Assembly: GCA_963989385.1 (NCBI GenBank)
Contig: OZ022508.1
Location: 55,467,087 to 55,531,086, forward strand
Direction of reading: 5' to 3'
Length of the DNA: 64,000 nucleotides
Source of the DNA: Ctena decussata
Taxonomy: Eukaryota > Mollusca > Bivalvia > Lucinida > Lucinidae
Positions 20,092 through 32,085 of the stretch are shown one piece after another (position 1 is the first letter of the stretch; each line of letters begins with the position of its first letter). The notes under the pieces were generated by a model. That model was not told where the DNA came from and ran no database searches. It saw only the letters and a program-made list of their open reading frames with translations. Made by a program: the position numbers and the translations under genes.

Positions 20092-21472
20092 CAGTGGACT
20101 CGACAGTATCGGATCAAGTTCAATAAAACTCCTGTTTAGTTGTGTGTGAATGCTAAAAGTATGTACGTTATTACTCATAACAGTTGCAAAATATCCCTTC
20201 TATCTATCCATGTCAAAATATTTACTAAATTTATTCCTTTAAGGGCAGATAACCTATTGAGACTTACAGGAGGGTCTTACGACAGTAACGAATCAGGTGC
20301 GACAGTATCGGATCATATGATGTTATTTTATAGGAGAGTTCCTCCGAGGTATTCTGCCAACCTTCTTGGCTTCAATAATTTTGCTACATAAACAGTTGGT
20401 CCTATCAAACTCTCAGAGAAAACATTTATGGCCTTTCAACGATATTTTTCATGTGGTCTTTCACCAGCAACGGTTATGTCTGTTAAGTAAAGGCTGAATG
20501 TATACAAAAGTACAAGCATGCCAAAAAATTCCCTGCGCCCCATAGCACGGAAATACTCAAACAGTAAAGAAAATAATTTGCCTTTGCAAAGTGCAGACCC
20601 TGATGAGACCGTAGTGTCTGATCATGATTGACAAATTTACGGCGATTTTCCGCCTTAACGATGTTTCAATGCAATCCGTGTATAAACACTACTTGGTCAT
20701 TCAACGACTTCTCCGGCATTAGTCTGAGCCACCAATGTGTACAGATATCCATCCGATGAACGCCAGTCATTATTGGGTTCAAACACATGCGAGCTAATCT
20801 CGAATGTTTCTTCAGAATGTTTAGCAGAACCTTAGTTGTGCTACGCATAACGTTCATTACCATACGCTAGCGTGTGGGGCGTGGGATGGGGGTATTTTAC
20901 AAAAAAAGATGTCTTAGTTTTATACTGATCTTATTTGAAAGAAGACACAGCAGCCACTCAGTTAGTCGATTTATGACTTGTTTTCAGCATCAGACCATAC
21001 ATCCGACATACAGTTTTCCAGCTGAGGCCTGTATTTCAGTTCAAATTACACAATGATTCGTTACTGTCGCACATAGGTGCCCCACTTTTCAAGTCTTTAG
21101 TTTCATCAAATACTGGGATGTCACAAAAATAATGACTGCCTGCAATTTTAGGGATGCTAGGACACATTACAAAGCACAATTGGTTTCAATCGCCTTATAA
21201 TGAAATAGGGTAAATAACCGAAATCATTTGGGGGGTACCGAGCAACAGGCAAAATGCAAGCGCCGCTGAAGAGGGGCCAAGCTTTTCAACAACTCTGATT
21301 GGTTTCACAGTCGCTGATTTCGATCGAATTTTTCACCCTGCACTTTGCCATTGGTCTAACTTGATGACTGTAATATAATGGTAAAAAATATTTGCTTCAT
21401 TTGTGAGAAAAATGGGTGATAACTTACGAGTGGTCCGATACTGTCGATGATCCGATACTGTCGAGTCCACTG
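20092..21472. mobile_element. Tc1/mariner-like element, no recognisable transposase
   Basis: Perfect 25-bp TIRs (20092-20116 and 21448-21472) begin CAGTGGACTCGACAGTATCG and are flanked by TA dinucleotides (20090-20091 and 21473-21474), as for Tc1/mariner. The word CGACAGTATCGGATCA recurs subterminally at about 20298, and its inverse near 21432, giving repeated putative transposase-binding sites. At 1381 bp it has mariner size. The frames are short and I see no DDE/D signature, so the gene is either lost or too decayed to read. Confidence 0.85.
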
Positions 21473-22471
21473 TATTTATATGGCCCAAACAACTTTATTT
21501 GTACGAGTTTAATGCTGCATAGGATGGCCATAGTATATTGCGCGTCTGTTTATTGCTATAACCTAGGGTAGAACTTGGTTTACCTTATGCAAAGGGAAAC
21601 AACTTTTGTGGCTCCCTCATTTATAGCTTCCTGTTAGTTTCCCGTGGCGGCGATGCCTGGTCTACTCGGACTTCCTCTTGGAGGAAGTACTGAAATTAAT
21701 AGTGCGTTACTACAATTAACAGCTTACTATACGGCATTGTGATGCACTGCACTGTCGGCCTTGAGTAGAGTAAAGAAGAGTAGAGCAGAGAAAAGTAGAA
21801 TAGAGAAGATAAGTGAGTCTAACTTCCGAAGGTGGAATGATTAGATACCTACACACATCGCCTACCCTATACAAACCGATCTACCAAATCCTGGTTACCA
21901 GAGCACCTGCCAACCAAGCCTCATCTCGCCCAAGAAACATACAATGACTCAAAAGGAACAAACATCAAACCAATATTTCACACTCCCCTCGATCATAACC
22001 TATCCATCTAATCACAACCGATCCCCTTAATCACAAAATTCAACAAAATGCCCATTTTCAATATTTTCTATTCACAACACGCTATTGTGCTTCAGGAGAT
22101 AATAAGCAGGCGTGAATCGGTCCATTTTTTTTATTTCTATAATTTCCCCAAGCATTTTCATTGAAATTTGGACGGATTTCATGTAAAAAAGGAAGAAAAT
22201 AATGCGAGCACCCTGTTGACAAGGTTGTGTAATGAACACCATTGAAAACCCAACTTTGTAGAGGGAAAAGTTCGAGTTCGCAAAAAAGGTTTAGAATTCA
22301 GTGTCTAACCAAAACTGGTAAATGATGTTGAACGCGTGAAATTTTAGAAATTTTTTGCAAAGGATGTTTAAAAGACTCTGTCAGACTGTCTCCTACACGT
22401 TTCGTGAACACGGCATTATTTTACTTAGGCCCCTATTTAGTCGCAAAACATAGATGGTCACTACTCATTAA

Positions 22472-22499
22472 AACCGCCTCATCGCCGCTTGAGGCGGTT
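22472..22499. repeat. Hairpin, 10-bp stem
   Basis: AACCGCCTCA and TGAGGCGGTT flank an 8-nt loop. A second hairpin lies at 22608-22631, ATTTTTACGGG/CCCGTAAAAAT with a 2-nt gap. Confidence 0.7.
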
Positions 22500-22661
22500 C
22501 TATCAAGTAATTGCATTCTTTTTGGACAAAAACATTACCTTAAGGTAAAACATTCGAAGATTTTACGGTAGATTAACCGGAAACCAGCTGCAAGTCCATT
22601 TCCCGTTATTTTTACGGGAGCCCGTAAAAATTGCAGAAACCATCACGCATAGTTGGATAGA

Positions 22662-22889
22662 ATAACAACAAAGTGGCATGTGCGCCCAGTGAAGACTCAG
22701 ATAAGCCTGGGATAACGCCTAGTCTGATCAATCTTCGCCGACGCATGCAACGGCATGAAGGTAGCTTAGACCCTTTGCCATTCTTTACGCGCATAGCGAA
22801 GCTTCTGATCAGACTTGGCGGATGTCTAGGCTGATCTGAGTCTTCGTGTGGCTCAAATACCACTGTCTTGGTTTTGTCGCGTCGCGGCT
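22662..22889. mobile_element. Palindromic MITE, family P1, copy 4 (left end eroded)
   Basis: The left arm starts within the family at AACAACAAAGTGGCATGTGCGCCCAG. The right end TTGGTTTTGTCGCGTCGCGGCT is intact. The inner arms GACTCAGATAAGCCTGGG / CTAGGCTGATCTGAGTC pair. It is nested in the 3.8-kb TIR element. Confidence 0.85.
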
Positions 22890-23329
22890 AATATATATGC
22901 ATGTCACTTGATAATACATCAAAATGCTTATTGGTTTAATTTGATGCCAGTGGGTGATCTCTTTGTCATACCTGCAGGAAGAAGTTCCCGAGAAGCATGG
23001 TTCGGACGGAATATTTATTCAGCAAATAAAGCTTCCAAGGACGGCACACAAAACAAACATTTACTTTATCAGTTACAAGTTCTGAACGAGTTTACTTTGC
23101 GACGTCACCACAACGTCATCAAAACATTTGTGACGATTCATGACGGTCTACGTTCTGCAGACAATTTGAGCCCCAAAATGGCCAGGAGCCACCAAAATTT
23201 TGATATTTTCCGAATCCTCTTAGATTTGCTTATTCACTGAGACATAAAACTAAATTTCGCTATAGGACACCCAACTCGTCCCTTTTTGCGCGACGGGTCA
23301 CATATGTAAAAACTGCTTCATTTAAACAT

Positions 23330-24005
23330 CAGTCAGTTATGGTGTATGCGCAACAGTTGGTAGGAACTTCTAATAACATCAGGGTTGAGATTCCCAGCGT
23401 TTAATAAAAGATAAACGACTTTGTCATACCCGGCACTGCATAGTAAAAAGATAGGAAATGATCAGGAATTAATACAATCAAATCCCACATCTCGCTCTCA
23501 AAACCAATAGGGAAAGAAGCCTACACACACGGAAAAATTGGCACAAGTTCACGAAAGACGCGCACGGTAAACGGAATGAGCCGCTCTTTCCAAAAACAGG
23601 TGGTCATTCAGCTACCCTAATCAAAAACGGCATCAACATCTATTTTTATCTATTTTATTTTCGACTAAGCAAAAGGCAGATTGGGTAGCAAAACAGGTAC
23701 ATGTACAATGTAACATCAAGGAACCACAACAGAAGTACCCCTTGGAACGGTCAGCAGGGGGGGGGGGGGGGGGGGGGCTTAAACTTGTTTTACTGGATCC
23801 AAACCTCGCCCTCTGGTTCTGCAGTGGTTCGAGACATTTAGTTAGCTGTTTGGTCCGCATGAAGGTTTCCTAACCAATCAATGAAACATTATCGAAAGCA
23901 AACAAATCACGTATAAAACTTATGATGAATCAGAGATGAGAACTCGACGGAAATAACGTATTGCGACACCAGAAGCATCCGAACTTCAGGAGTCATATCT
24001 GCTTT
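23330..24005. repeat. Dispersed repeat family R, longest copy
   Basis: Contains CAGTCAGTTATGGTGTATGCGCAACAG, GGAACCACAACAGAAGTA(T/C)C, TTTCCTAACC(A/C)ATCAATGAAACAT and GAAATAACGTATTGCGACACCAG. Parts recur at 26967-27100 and 44390-44970, and the left part also at 17345 and 28385. A G(22+) tract lies at 23755-23777. No coding content. Confidence 0.65.
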
Positions 24006-24014
24006 TTTGTTTTT

Positions 24015-26560
24015 TTAGGGTCCCGCCAGACGAAGTCTGCGGAGACCCTATAGTAATCACCTTGTTCGTCCGTCTGTCTGTCCGTCCGTCATCATTTCAT
24101 GTCCGCCCAATACCTCTAAAACCGTGAGAGATATTTTCATGAGACTTGGTACAAATGTAAAGCATCATCAGACGATGTGCAGAGAACAAGAACCATAACT
24201 CTGCCTACATTTTTTTTATGAATTATGTTCCTTTGTAATTTTGAGTACAGAAATTGTGTCCGCTTCATAACTCTGAAACCGATAGAGATATTTTCACGAG
24301 ACTTGGTACAAATGTAAAGCATCATCAGACGATGTGCAGAGAACATTAACCATAACTCTGCCTATATTTTTACTGAATTATGCCCCTTTGTTATTTTGAA
24401 TACAGAAATCGTGTCGGCTTCATAACTCTGAAACCGTTAGGGATATTTTCATGAGGCTTGGTACAAATGTAAAGCATCATCACACAATGTGCAGAGAACA
24501 AGAACCATAACTCTGCTTACATTATGAATTATGTTCCTTTGTAATTTTGAGTACAGAAATCGTGTCCGCTTCATAACTCTGAAACCGAAAGAGATATTTT
24601 CACGAGACTTGGTACAAATGTAAAGCATCATCAGACAATGTGCAGAGAACATAAACCATAACTCTGCCTACATTTTTACTGAATTATGCCCCTTTGTAAT
24701 TTTGAGTACAGAAATCGTGTCGGCTTCATAACTCTGAAACCGTTAGGGATATTTTCATGAGGCGTGGTACAAATGTAAAGCATCACCAGACAATGTGCAG
24801 AGAACAAGAACCATAACTCTGCTTACATTTTTACTGAATTATGCCCGTTTGTCCTTTTGAGTACAGAAATCGTGTCTGTTTCATAATTCTAAAACCGTTA
24901 GAAATATTTTCACGAGACTTGGTACAAATGTATAGCATCATCAGACGATGTGCAGAGAACTCTGTCTGTCCGTCCGTCATCATTTCGTGTCCGCCCAATA
25001 TCTCTAAAACCGTCAGAGATATTTTCGTGAGACTTGGTACAAATGTAAAGCATCATCAGACGATGTGCTGAGAACAAGAACCATAACTCTGCCTACATTT
25101 TGTTTTATAAATTATGTCCCTTTGTAATTTTGAGTACAAAAATCGTGTCCGCTTCATAACTCTGAAACCGATAGAGATATTTTCACGAGACTTGGTACAA
25201 ATTTAAAGCACCATCAGACGATATGCAGAGAACATAAACCATAACTCTGCCTACATTTTTACTGAATTATGCCCCTTTGTAATTTTGAGTACAGAAATCG
25301 TGGCGGCTTCATAACTCTGAAACCGTTAGGGATATTTCATGAGACTTGGTACAAATGTAAAGCATCATCAGGCAATGTGCAGAGAACAAGAACCATAACT
25401 CTGCTTACATTTTTACTGAATTATACCCCTTTGTAATTTTGAGTACAGAAATCGTGTCTGCTTCATAATTCTGAAACCGTCAGAGATATTTTCAGGAGAC
25501 TTGGTACAAATGTAAAGTATCATCAGAAAATGTGCAGAGTACAAGAACCATAACTCTGTTTACATTTTTACTGATATATTTCCCTTTGTAGTTTTGAGTT
25601 CAGAAATCATGTCCGCTTCATAACTCTGAAACCGTTAGAGATATTTTCACGAGACTCGGTACAAATGTAAAGCATCACCAGACGATGTGCAGAAAACAAG
25701 AACCATAACTCTGTCTACATTATTTACTGAATTATGCCCCTTTGTAATTTTTAGTACAGAAATTGTGTCTGCTTCATAACTCTGAACCCGTTAGAGATAT
25801 TTTCACGAGAGTTGGTACAAAGTAAAGTATCATCAGACGAAATGCAGAGAACAAGAACTATAACTCTGCCGGTGTTTTTATGCCCCTTCGAAATTTTGAG
25901 GGCAGAAATTGTGTCTGCTTTTTAACTCTGAAACCGTTAGAGTTATTTTCACATAACTTGGTACAAATGTAAAGCATCATCAGACGATGTGGAGAGAACA
26001 AGAATCCTAACTCTGCCTACACTTGTTACTGAATTATGCGCCTTTGTAATTTTGAATATAGAAAGCATGTCCGCTGTATAGCTTTTAAAGCATCAAAGAT
26101 ATTTTCATAGAACTTGTACATAATATAAAGCATCATCAGACAATGAGCAGATCAGAGAATAAGAACTTTAACTTCATCTACATTTTTACGGAATTATTCC
26201 CCTTTCTAGTTGACAGTCTTAAGTCTTAAACATTGTTCAACTTCTTACTTTAAAATTGTTGAAGATATTTTCACAAAACTTTGTACAAATATAAACATCA
26301 TCGGACAATGTGTAGAGAAAAAGTACCACATTTACAACTTCATTTTTAACAGAGTTATAGCCCTTTGTTATTTTAGGTATGGATCTTGTCCACTCTATAA
26401 CTTTAAAGCCTTTGAAGATAATTTTTTATAAAACTTGGTACAAATGTAAAGCATTATCAGATGAGCTGAAGGTGTGCAGAATGCAAGAATGGTAACATCA
26501 GTTTCCAGCTTCATAGAGTTGTTGCCGATGTTTTAATCAATCGTGATTTGGTATTTTGCC
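24015..26560. repeat. ~150-bp tandem array (16 or so units) with hairpin leader
   Basis: The leader GGGTCCCGCCAGACGAAGTCTGCGGAGACCC (hairpin) plus TTCGTCCGTCTGTCTGTCCGTCC precede units bearing TTCATAACTCTGAAACCG, GAGATATTTTCACGAGACTTGG, AAATGTAAAGCATCATCAGACGATG and CATAACTCTGCCTACATTTTTACTG. Unit landmarks are spaced 149-156 bp. Part of the leader reappears at 24961, after which the array restarts. Units decay toward 26560. I infer a Helitron-like mollusc repeat of the kind reported to carry ~150-bp core arrays. Confidence 0.88.
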
Positions 26561-26718
26561 CATATCTTGATGACACTACCAGAGGCTTAATTTCAAACAA
26601 CATATTGAATATGAAGGAACAATATGATAACAGAAAGCTGGTTTTGTTATCTCTGGTTGGGCACATATGACTTAAATGTTGTCAACAGTTTCATAAAGGC
26701 GGGGCCCTATTAGTTACC

Positions 26719-26922
26719 ATGTTTCTAGTTTTTTTGGCTTCCTCTACGTACTATGATGCGAACACTTTGAACCCTGGTGATGAAATGATGCCAGGATGCG
26801 AAGACAGCTTTTCGTTGAAGCTGGCACTGCAAACCTTCGGCGATCTATTGGCGCACGCTGAAACCTGTCGGCGACCAGTCCGAGACCTGTCGCTCGCCGA
26901 TCGGTCGCAGTCTAGCCAGTGA
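26719..26922 (+). CDS. Small open frame with signal-like start, doubtful
   Basis: A 67-codon frame starts MFLVFLASSTYYDA (hydrophobic, signal-peptide-like). It runs into a GC-rich region made of degenerate CGATCGGTCGC / TCGCCGATCAG repeats (26830-26975). Its second half is therefore repeat-derived (RRPVRDLSLADRSQSSQ). I recognise no family. It could be chance, and nothing beyond an ATG and the open frame supports it. Confidence 0.12.
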   Translation: MFLVFLASSTYYDANTLNPGDEMMPGCEDSFSLKLALQTFGDLLAHAETCRRPVRDLSLADRSQSSQ

Positions 26923-26980
26923 TCAGGCGCCGATTAGTCGTCGATCAGTCGCCGATGAGTCGCCCAAAGATCGCATGAGG
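26830..26980. repeat. Degenerate ~11-bp minisatellite (TCGCCGATCAG-like)
   Basis: The words TCGGCGA, CGCCGAT, CGATCAGTCGCCGATGAGTCGCC recur. The stretch is markedly richer in GC and CpG than its surroundings. Confidence 0.7.
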
Positions 26981-27339
26981 GTTTCCTAACCCATCAATGA
27001 AACATCATCAGAAACAAACAAATAACGTATAAGACCTTTGATGAACCAGAGATGAGTACTCAACGGAAATAACGTATTGCGACACCAGGAGGCCCCTGAT
27101 AAGTAAAACAACACCACTGACATACCGAAGCAAAGAAAAACTATCAGTCAGACCCCGAATAACCAAGCAACATACATACCTATTTCACTTGTCCAATTTT
27201 TCGCTTGTTTATTTCTTTAGCAGCCAAAACCAATGGAGCACAATTTAACATGACAGGACACTTCATTACTCTGATCACTTACTGTAAGACCTTGTAAGCT
27301 TCAGATTTCAGATGAATCACTTATCATTCTGATCACATA

Positions 27340-27955
27340 CATTATGTATCCATGTGACAGGGGCAGATTACCATTAGGGCAAAGACTGATCTAAAGCTTT
27401 TATCACTTCTATTCATCGGTTGTAAGTTTCACCAAAATCTTTCATAATTCTTACATGCATTATAGCCCAAGGGCAGGGAAGTTAATTTCTGAGGACAAAA
27501 TTTCGAAGGTAATACACGGGTTTTGTTACTTCGATCATATAGTTTAAGTTTCAGAAAATATGCTTTTGAAATCTTATTCTATATGGATTTTTTCATGACT
27601 TTATACATGTATTATGGCCCCGGGAGAGGGTTAGTTAGTCCCTGGGGACAAGGTTTCTATATAAATACATACTTTTTGTTACTTTGAGCATTGACTTTCA
27701 GTTTCATAGAATTGCTTTGAAATCTTTATTTCATATAGATTTGTGTAATGATTTTATACATGTATTATATCCCCAGGGCAGGGGCAGATAGCCCCTAAGG
27801 ACAACATTTCTATAATGTTAAGTTTTTGTTACTGCGATCATTTTGTTCAGTCTCATCATGAAACTCCAAATAGTAAAGGAAAAAGGGACCAAAATAACTG
27901 ACAAGTGACATAACTCTGCCAGAAATTATTTTAATTTGCCCATTTACAATCCCAA
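27340..27955. repeat. Degenerate ~150-bp tandem repeat
   Basis: Landmarks recur at about 27350, 27470, 27615 and 27770: TTATG(G/T)CCCCAGG(G)CAGGGG(C)AGAT, followed by ACAA(A/C)ATTTC and TTTTTGTTACT(T/G)(C/T)GATCA. There are four units or so, all well diverged. Confidence 0.65.
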
Positions 27956-28639
27956 ACGAGACATTCTTAAAGACAAATATTCCTGTTTATCGGGTGCTAT
28001 TGTCCGATTATGCAACAGTCCAGTGACACTGCTCTATCATCAAAGATAATTTTCTTTCTCACACAGGCAATGTGTTCTATATAGTAGAGAATATTTGTCT
28101 TTAATACAAATGCATATGCAAAATTTAAAATGATATCCGTTGATAAATACCGACGGACGTCCGTATGCCAGACGGACGGACAACGTGAAAACATAATACT
28201 TCGCCATTAACGTGTGGCGAAATATATAGAAAACACCGTTTTATTTAAATCTGTTTCTTTTTTCTACAGTTTAAACGATTTTATACTGTAATAACCCTCA
28301 CTGTTTCTACAAACATATATGGTTTCTCTAAGTATATAAAGTAAATATACATTTCCATGTCACAATGCTCATTCGGACAAAATTGTCAGTTATGGTATGC
28401 GCAACAGTACGAGGTAGAAGCTTCTCACACTTAAAAGTGAAATTAACACCGCAATTTCTTTCTGTTAATTGTTATCTCACTGTTCTTTCATCTTTTTCAG
28501 AAACACAGTTACATGGGTAATCTTGAAGTTATATTGCCTGGAAAAGGACTATGAAAACTAGATGAGGCAAACTGTGGTCGTACAACGCAAGGAACATTGC
28601 ACACTGCATGGTACTAAAATCAAAGACTGGGCCTCTGAA

Positions 28640-29165
28640 GCTGGATGAGTCGCGTTACATCATAAAAGGTATACAGAAACGTTGCTTGAGTAGTCCTCTA
28701 TGATTCCTATTAATTTTGTCCAAATTGCCGTATTTGATTTGTTGCCATGGCAATATTAAGAAAATATTATTTAAAAATCTTTTCCTGAAAAACCATATAG
28801 GGGGATGAAGCTGATTCTTTGCATACATGTTCATGACATCAGCCACTACGTAAATACTAATTATTGTTGCCCACATGGTTTCATTACTATGGCATTTTAA
28901 AGTTTCCATAGACTTGTATTGGGAAAAGTGCAAATTGGCATTTATTTCTGTGTTACTGCAATATTTAGGCAAAAAGTTTTACAAACATGTTTTTTTTCTT
29001 GTAACTTCATCAAACTTGCTAATATTTTTCAGGACAAGCATAACAACTCAGTCAAAGTTGAAATTAGGCCGAATTGTACAACTTACTTTAGTGTTTCTTA
29101 CTCTTTAGTGCTAAGGATGAATGGACTCAGGTGAGCTACAGGACCAATGGTCCTTTGGTTTATGT
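28640..29165. mobile_element. Helitron-like repeat fragment (same family as 48821-50600)
   Basis: Shares TTGAGTAGTCCTCTATGA, TTGCCATGGCAA, GGGGGATGAAGCTGATTCTTTGCATACATG and ACTTGTATTGGGAAAAGTGCAAATT with the larger array. It ends ACTCAGGTGAGCTACAGGACCAATGGTCCTTTGGTTT, which parallels the end of the larger copy (CTCAGGTGAGCGATATAGGGCCATTGGCCCTCTGGTTT). Confidence 0.75.
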
Positions 29166-30280
29166 TTTAAAACGAAGACAACGTTTGTGATTTCCTGATT
29201 TTCTGTTTGTTTGTTTTTCTTAGACGATGGAGCTGTTTAAAAAGGGTCTGCTATTATGAGGATAATTTGCAAATTCTTTTTTAAGAGTCAAACCCATTGA
29301 GAAGGGAGGCATAAATGAAAATGCCAGCTTTGCCTCACACGAAAGTGTGTCCGTTTACAGTAAAAGTGTGTACATGTCAACCTCAGAATGCTAGTGTAGT
29401 GAATTAGAGCCAAAGAAAGCTAAATAAGATAAATAACAGTGCAAATATAATGTTGTCCTGAAAATTTGCATCATTTTCAAGATGGCCGACGTTATTGCAT
29501 TCCAAGCGTGGCTCAGTGCAAACTGCAATACTTCAAAGAATTGAACAATAGGGCGATGTATCACTAATTGCTGGCAAAATTGCAAACAGTATAGACCCAT
29601 ATGAGACTGTCCTTTTAGCAGTTTGAATTTATACTCTTGTCCAAGAAAAAATGGTGACTCCAATCTGACTACGTAGACGCGAAGACGCTAGCTGAAATGC
29701 CGCTTTGTTGAAATTTCCAGATGAATTTCATTTTGCTGTAACTTTTCCCACTATAGCTACACAAACTGACAATATTATTTCTATGGTCGGTAAGAGCCGA
29801 CAATGCTTCTGATACTGTGTCTATTACCGACTAGCTACATATACTAATCAAGCATGACTTACCGTTAATTTTGTATTGATAAACGCGTGTGTTTTACCCT
29901 AGCAATGATCGAATAAGTAAACTGAGTACTGGAAAAACTTGAGATATTGAAGTTAGAACCTTATGATCGGATGGCTATAAAATCAAAAGACTCTGTAAGA
30001 AACGTATCTGAACACAGTAGGCCTATTTGGTTTTATTTTGAGTTCAAATGTCTTCTGTGAAATTTTGAAGTTTTTCCATTATGAGAAAAGAAAATAACGT
30101 ATATGTAGGGACAAACTTTTCCCGTACTAAGCGCTGTTTACGGTATTTTTATATGGTCGGTATAAGACTCTCAGTCGGCAATACCCGCACCCGCTCTAAT
30201 ATTCTACCACAGTATGAAGTTTCAACAAAAACTCAATTGCAGTTTTTATAGGGTGATTTCCCTTTAAAAGGGCCCAATTT
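29166..30280. other. Unassigned sequence
   Basis: About 1.1 kb with no recognised repeat or gene. ATGGTCGGTA...AGCCGACAAT and ATGGTCGGTATAAGACTCTCAGTCGGCAATACC (near 29790 and 30155) are related words that could mark another diverged repeat. Confidence 0.4.
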
Positions 30281-30540
30281 ATTTGCTGAAAGCTTTGTCT
30301 TTTATGAATTTGGTAAAGTTGGCTAATTACGGCCATTTACAAAGAAGAAACTATGGTGTGCCGCTTGCAGCGATTCCTTACTATACAACATTTTATGCTG
30401 ATCTCAAGATACCCATAATAAACAACTGCATTCAGCTGTACATTGTATTTTTACCACGTATTACATTACAGCCTCAAAATAAACAATTGGATTCAGCTGT
30501 ACATTGTATTTTTACCACGTATTACAGAATTAGAATTAGA
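30281..30540. repeat. Fragments of the TTAA MITE with a 76-bp tandem duplication
   Basis: GGCTAATTACGGCCATTTACAAAG...CTTGCAGCGATTCCTTA matches MITE internal sequence. The block ATTCAGCTGTACATTGTATTTTTACCACGTATTACA then occurs twice (about 30430 and 30490), and a third time near 37440 on the far side of the LINE. Confidence 0.65.
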
Positions 30541-30758
30541 ATATTTTTTATTTCCGTAATGGGCCCTAGCCGGGCATATAACATAGTACATATACAAACA
30601 GTACAAATGATAATATAGGGCCACCTAACTTATACCTGCAAGCATTGATCTAAGTACATGTAGATATCCATATGGTGAAACGTAGAAGATATCCAGTAAA
30701 GGGCAACCCTTGCCTGTATGAGTGAGGCATTCCCTTTATTATACTGCCACAACTATTT

Positions 30759-31082
30759 TTAAAATATTTGAGAAACATAATTTCCTTCACAATGGCATAA
30801 ATGCTTGATGCCATATCTATTATCACTGTAACATGAGATGGAATCCAAACTCACAAATACATCAACATCATACGATATCCACTGGCTTGTCACTCGACGC
30901 ATATTTTCAAAACAGTCATAGCTATACAATAAATATGTGAATTTATCACATGAACAAAAATAGCCATCAGAGGAGATGGCAAATCCCCCGACCGAAGACC
31001 CCAATGGGCCTTGGTAAAAAGGGTGCACTTCAAAACACATATTAGTAATATATTGTCGTTCTTTTATGCTTCTGATTGACAT
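30759..31082 (-). CDS. Hypothetical 107-codon frame with a propeller-like motif
   Basis: An ATG-to-stop frame. Residues about 30-60 read GGFAISSDGYFCSCDK then YLLYSYDCFENM. This resembles one blade of an NHL or similar beta-propeller (pattern G-aliphatic-A-x-S-x-D-G-x-x-x-x-x-D ... followed by a YD turn). I cannot identify a second convincing blade. An AG acceptor-like TTAACAG lies just upstream of the ATG. It may be an exon or pseudogene of a host propeller protein, or chance. Nothing else in the window supports host coding. Confidence 0.2.
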   Translation of the reverse strand: MSIRSIKERQYITNMCFEVHPFYQGPLGSSVGGFAISSDGYFCSCDKFTYLLYSYDCFENMRRVTSQWISYDVDVFVSLDSISCYSDNRYGIKHLCHCEGNYVSQIF

Positions 31083-31399
31083 TAACTGTTAACAGATGCA
31101 TGATTATCTAACACTTAGACTAAAACAGTATGCTTGACTGCTAAGAAGAGGTAATATCTCAAACAGCCACCATATACACAAATGTATAGCATACGATACA
31201 TTCAACTTTCAAAATGTGTGAATAACTTCTAAAGTACAAGCCCTACAAACCTAATTTTGAGCTCTATAGTAAGTGAATTTGGACAAAGAATCCATATCTG
31301 GAAAAAAAAAACATTTTTATTTTTTTTTTTTTTGGGGGGGGGGGGGATGCAGGAGGGGGCACGGGAATGTGGAGGGGTAAGAGAGAGTTAGGAACACTG

Positions 31400-32085
31400 A
31401 TAAGATATCACAGCATGATCATCAATATTCTAAAAGGTTCATGGTTATTAAAATTCTGGAGCTGGCCAGGGTTATACAGTTATGGAGCAGAGACTCAAAC
31501 AGCAGCTCAAACTACCAAAGGGAAATAAACCACTAGGTCTAAAAGCAAGAGTTATCATTCATGTATGAGACAAATTGTCATGACCTGTTATGCATATCTG
31601 TGAAGTATCATGAAAATATTTTAAAAGGTATTCAAGCTATGGAGCGGACACTTAAAATCATCAAAGGGAAATAACTCCAAAAGTAAGAAAGCAAGAGTTG
31701 TCATTCTTGTTCGCGACACATCATCATGACCTGTTCTACATATCTGCAAAGTATCATGAAAATATTCCAAAAGGTATTCAAGTTACAGAGCGGACACGAA
31801 ATCACACCTAAAACCATCAAGGGGTATAACTCAAAAAGTAAGAAAGCAGGAGTTGTCTTTCTTGTTCGCGACACATCGTCATGACCTGTTCTACATATCT
31901 GTGAAGTATCATGAAAATATTCCAAAAGGTATTCAAGTTATAGAGCGGACACGAAATCATACCTAAAATGATCAAGGGGAAATAACTCAAAAAGTAAGAA
32001 AGCAAGAGTTGTCATTCTTGTTCGCGACACACCATCATGACCTGTTCTACAAATCTGTGAAGTATCATGAGAATATTCCAAAGGG
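31400..32085 (-). repeat. ~150-bp tandem array, family H (minus orientation)
   Basis: Units contain AGTATCATGAAAATATTCC, AAGTTA(T/C)AGAGCGGACACGAAATC, GGGGAAATAACTCAAAAAGTAAG and CATCATGACCTGTTCTACA. Their landmarks at 31612, 31759, 31913 and 32067 give spacings of 147-154 bp. The same family appears in the opposite orientation at 59458-60150. The right edge is a sharp junction with the LINE reverse-transcriptase sequence at about 32085. T and G homopolymers lie at 31318-31346. Confidence 0.85.

Larger units (their letters stand above)
19518..23305. mobile_element. ~3.8-kb DNA transposon derivative with 38-bp TIRs
   Basis: The left TIR 19518-19555 (ATATGTGACCCGTCGCGCGA...) matches the inverse of 23268-23305 at 37 of 38 positions. 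The element contains a 1.38-kb mariner-like insertion (20092-21472) and a P1 palindrome (22662-22889). Without those it is about 2.2 kb. I could not recognise a transposase in what remains. A 130-codon open stretch at 22848-23240 spans the end of the P1 element and is unrelated to known families. The flanks (TATA/TATG) are too palindromic to define a target duplication. Confidence 0.75.

Noticed and set aside
22848..23240. 130-codon frame as a gene
   Set aside because: It begins inside a P1 palindrome and ends inside a transposon. It has no recognisable domain.
24137..24652. Repeated minus-strand frames MFSAH(R/C)LMMLYICTKSREN
   Set aside because: These are the translation of the ~150-bp array units and are broken in most units.
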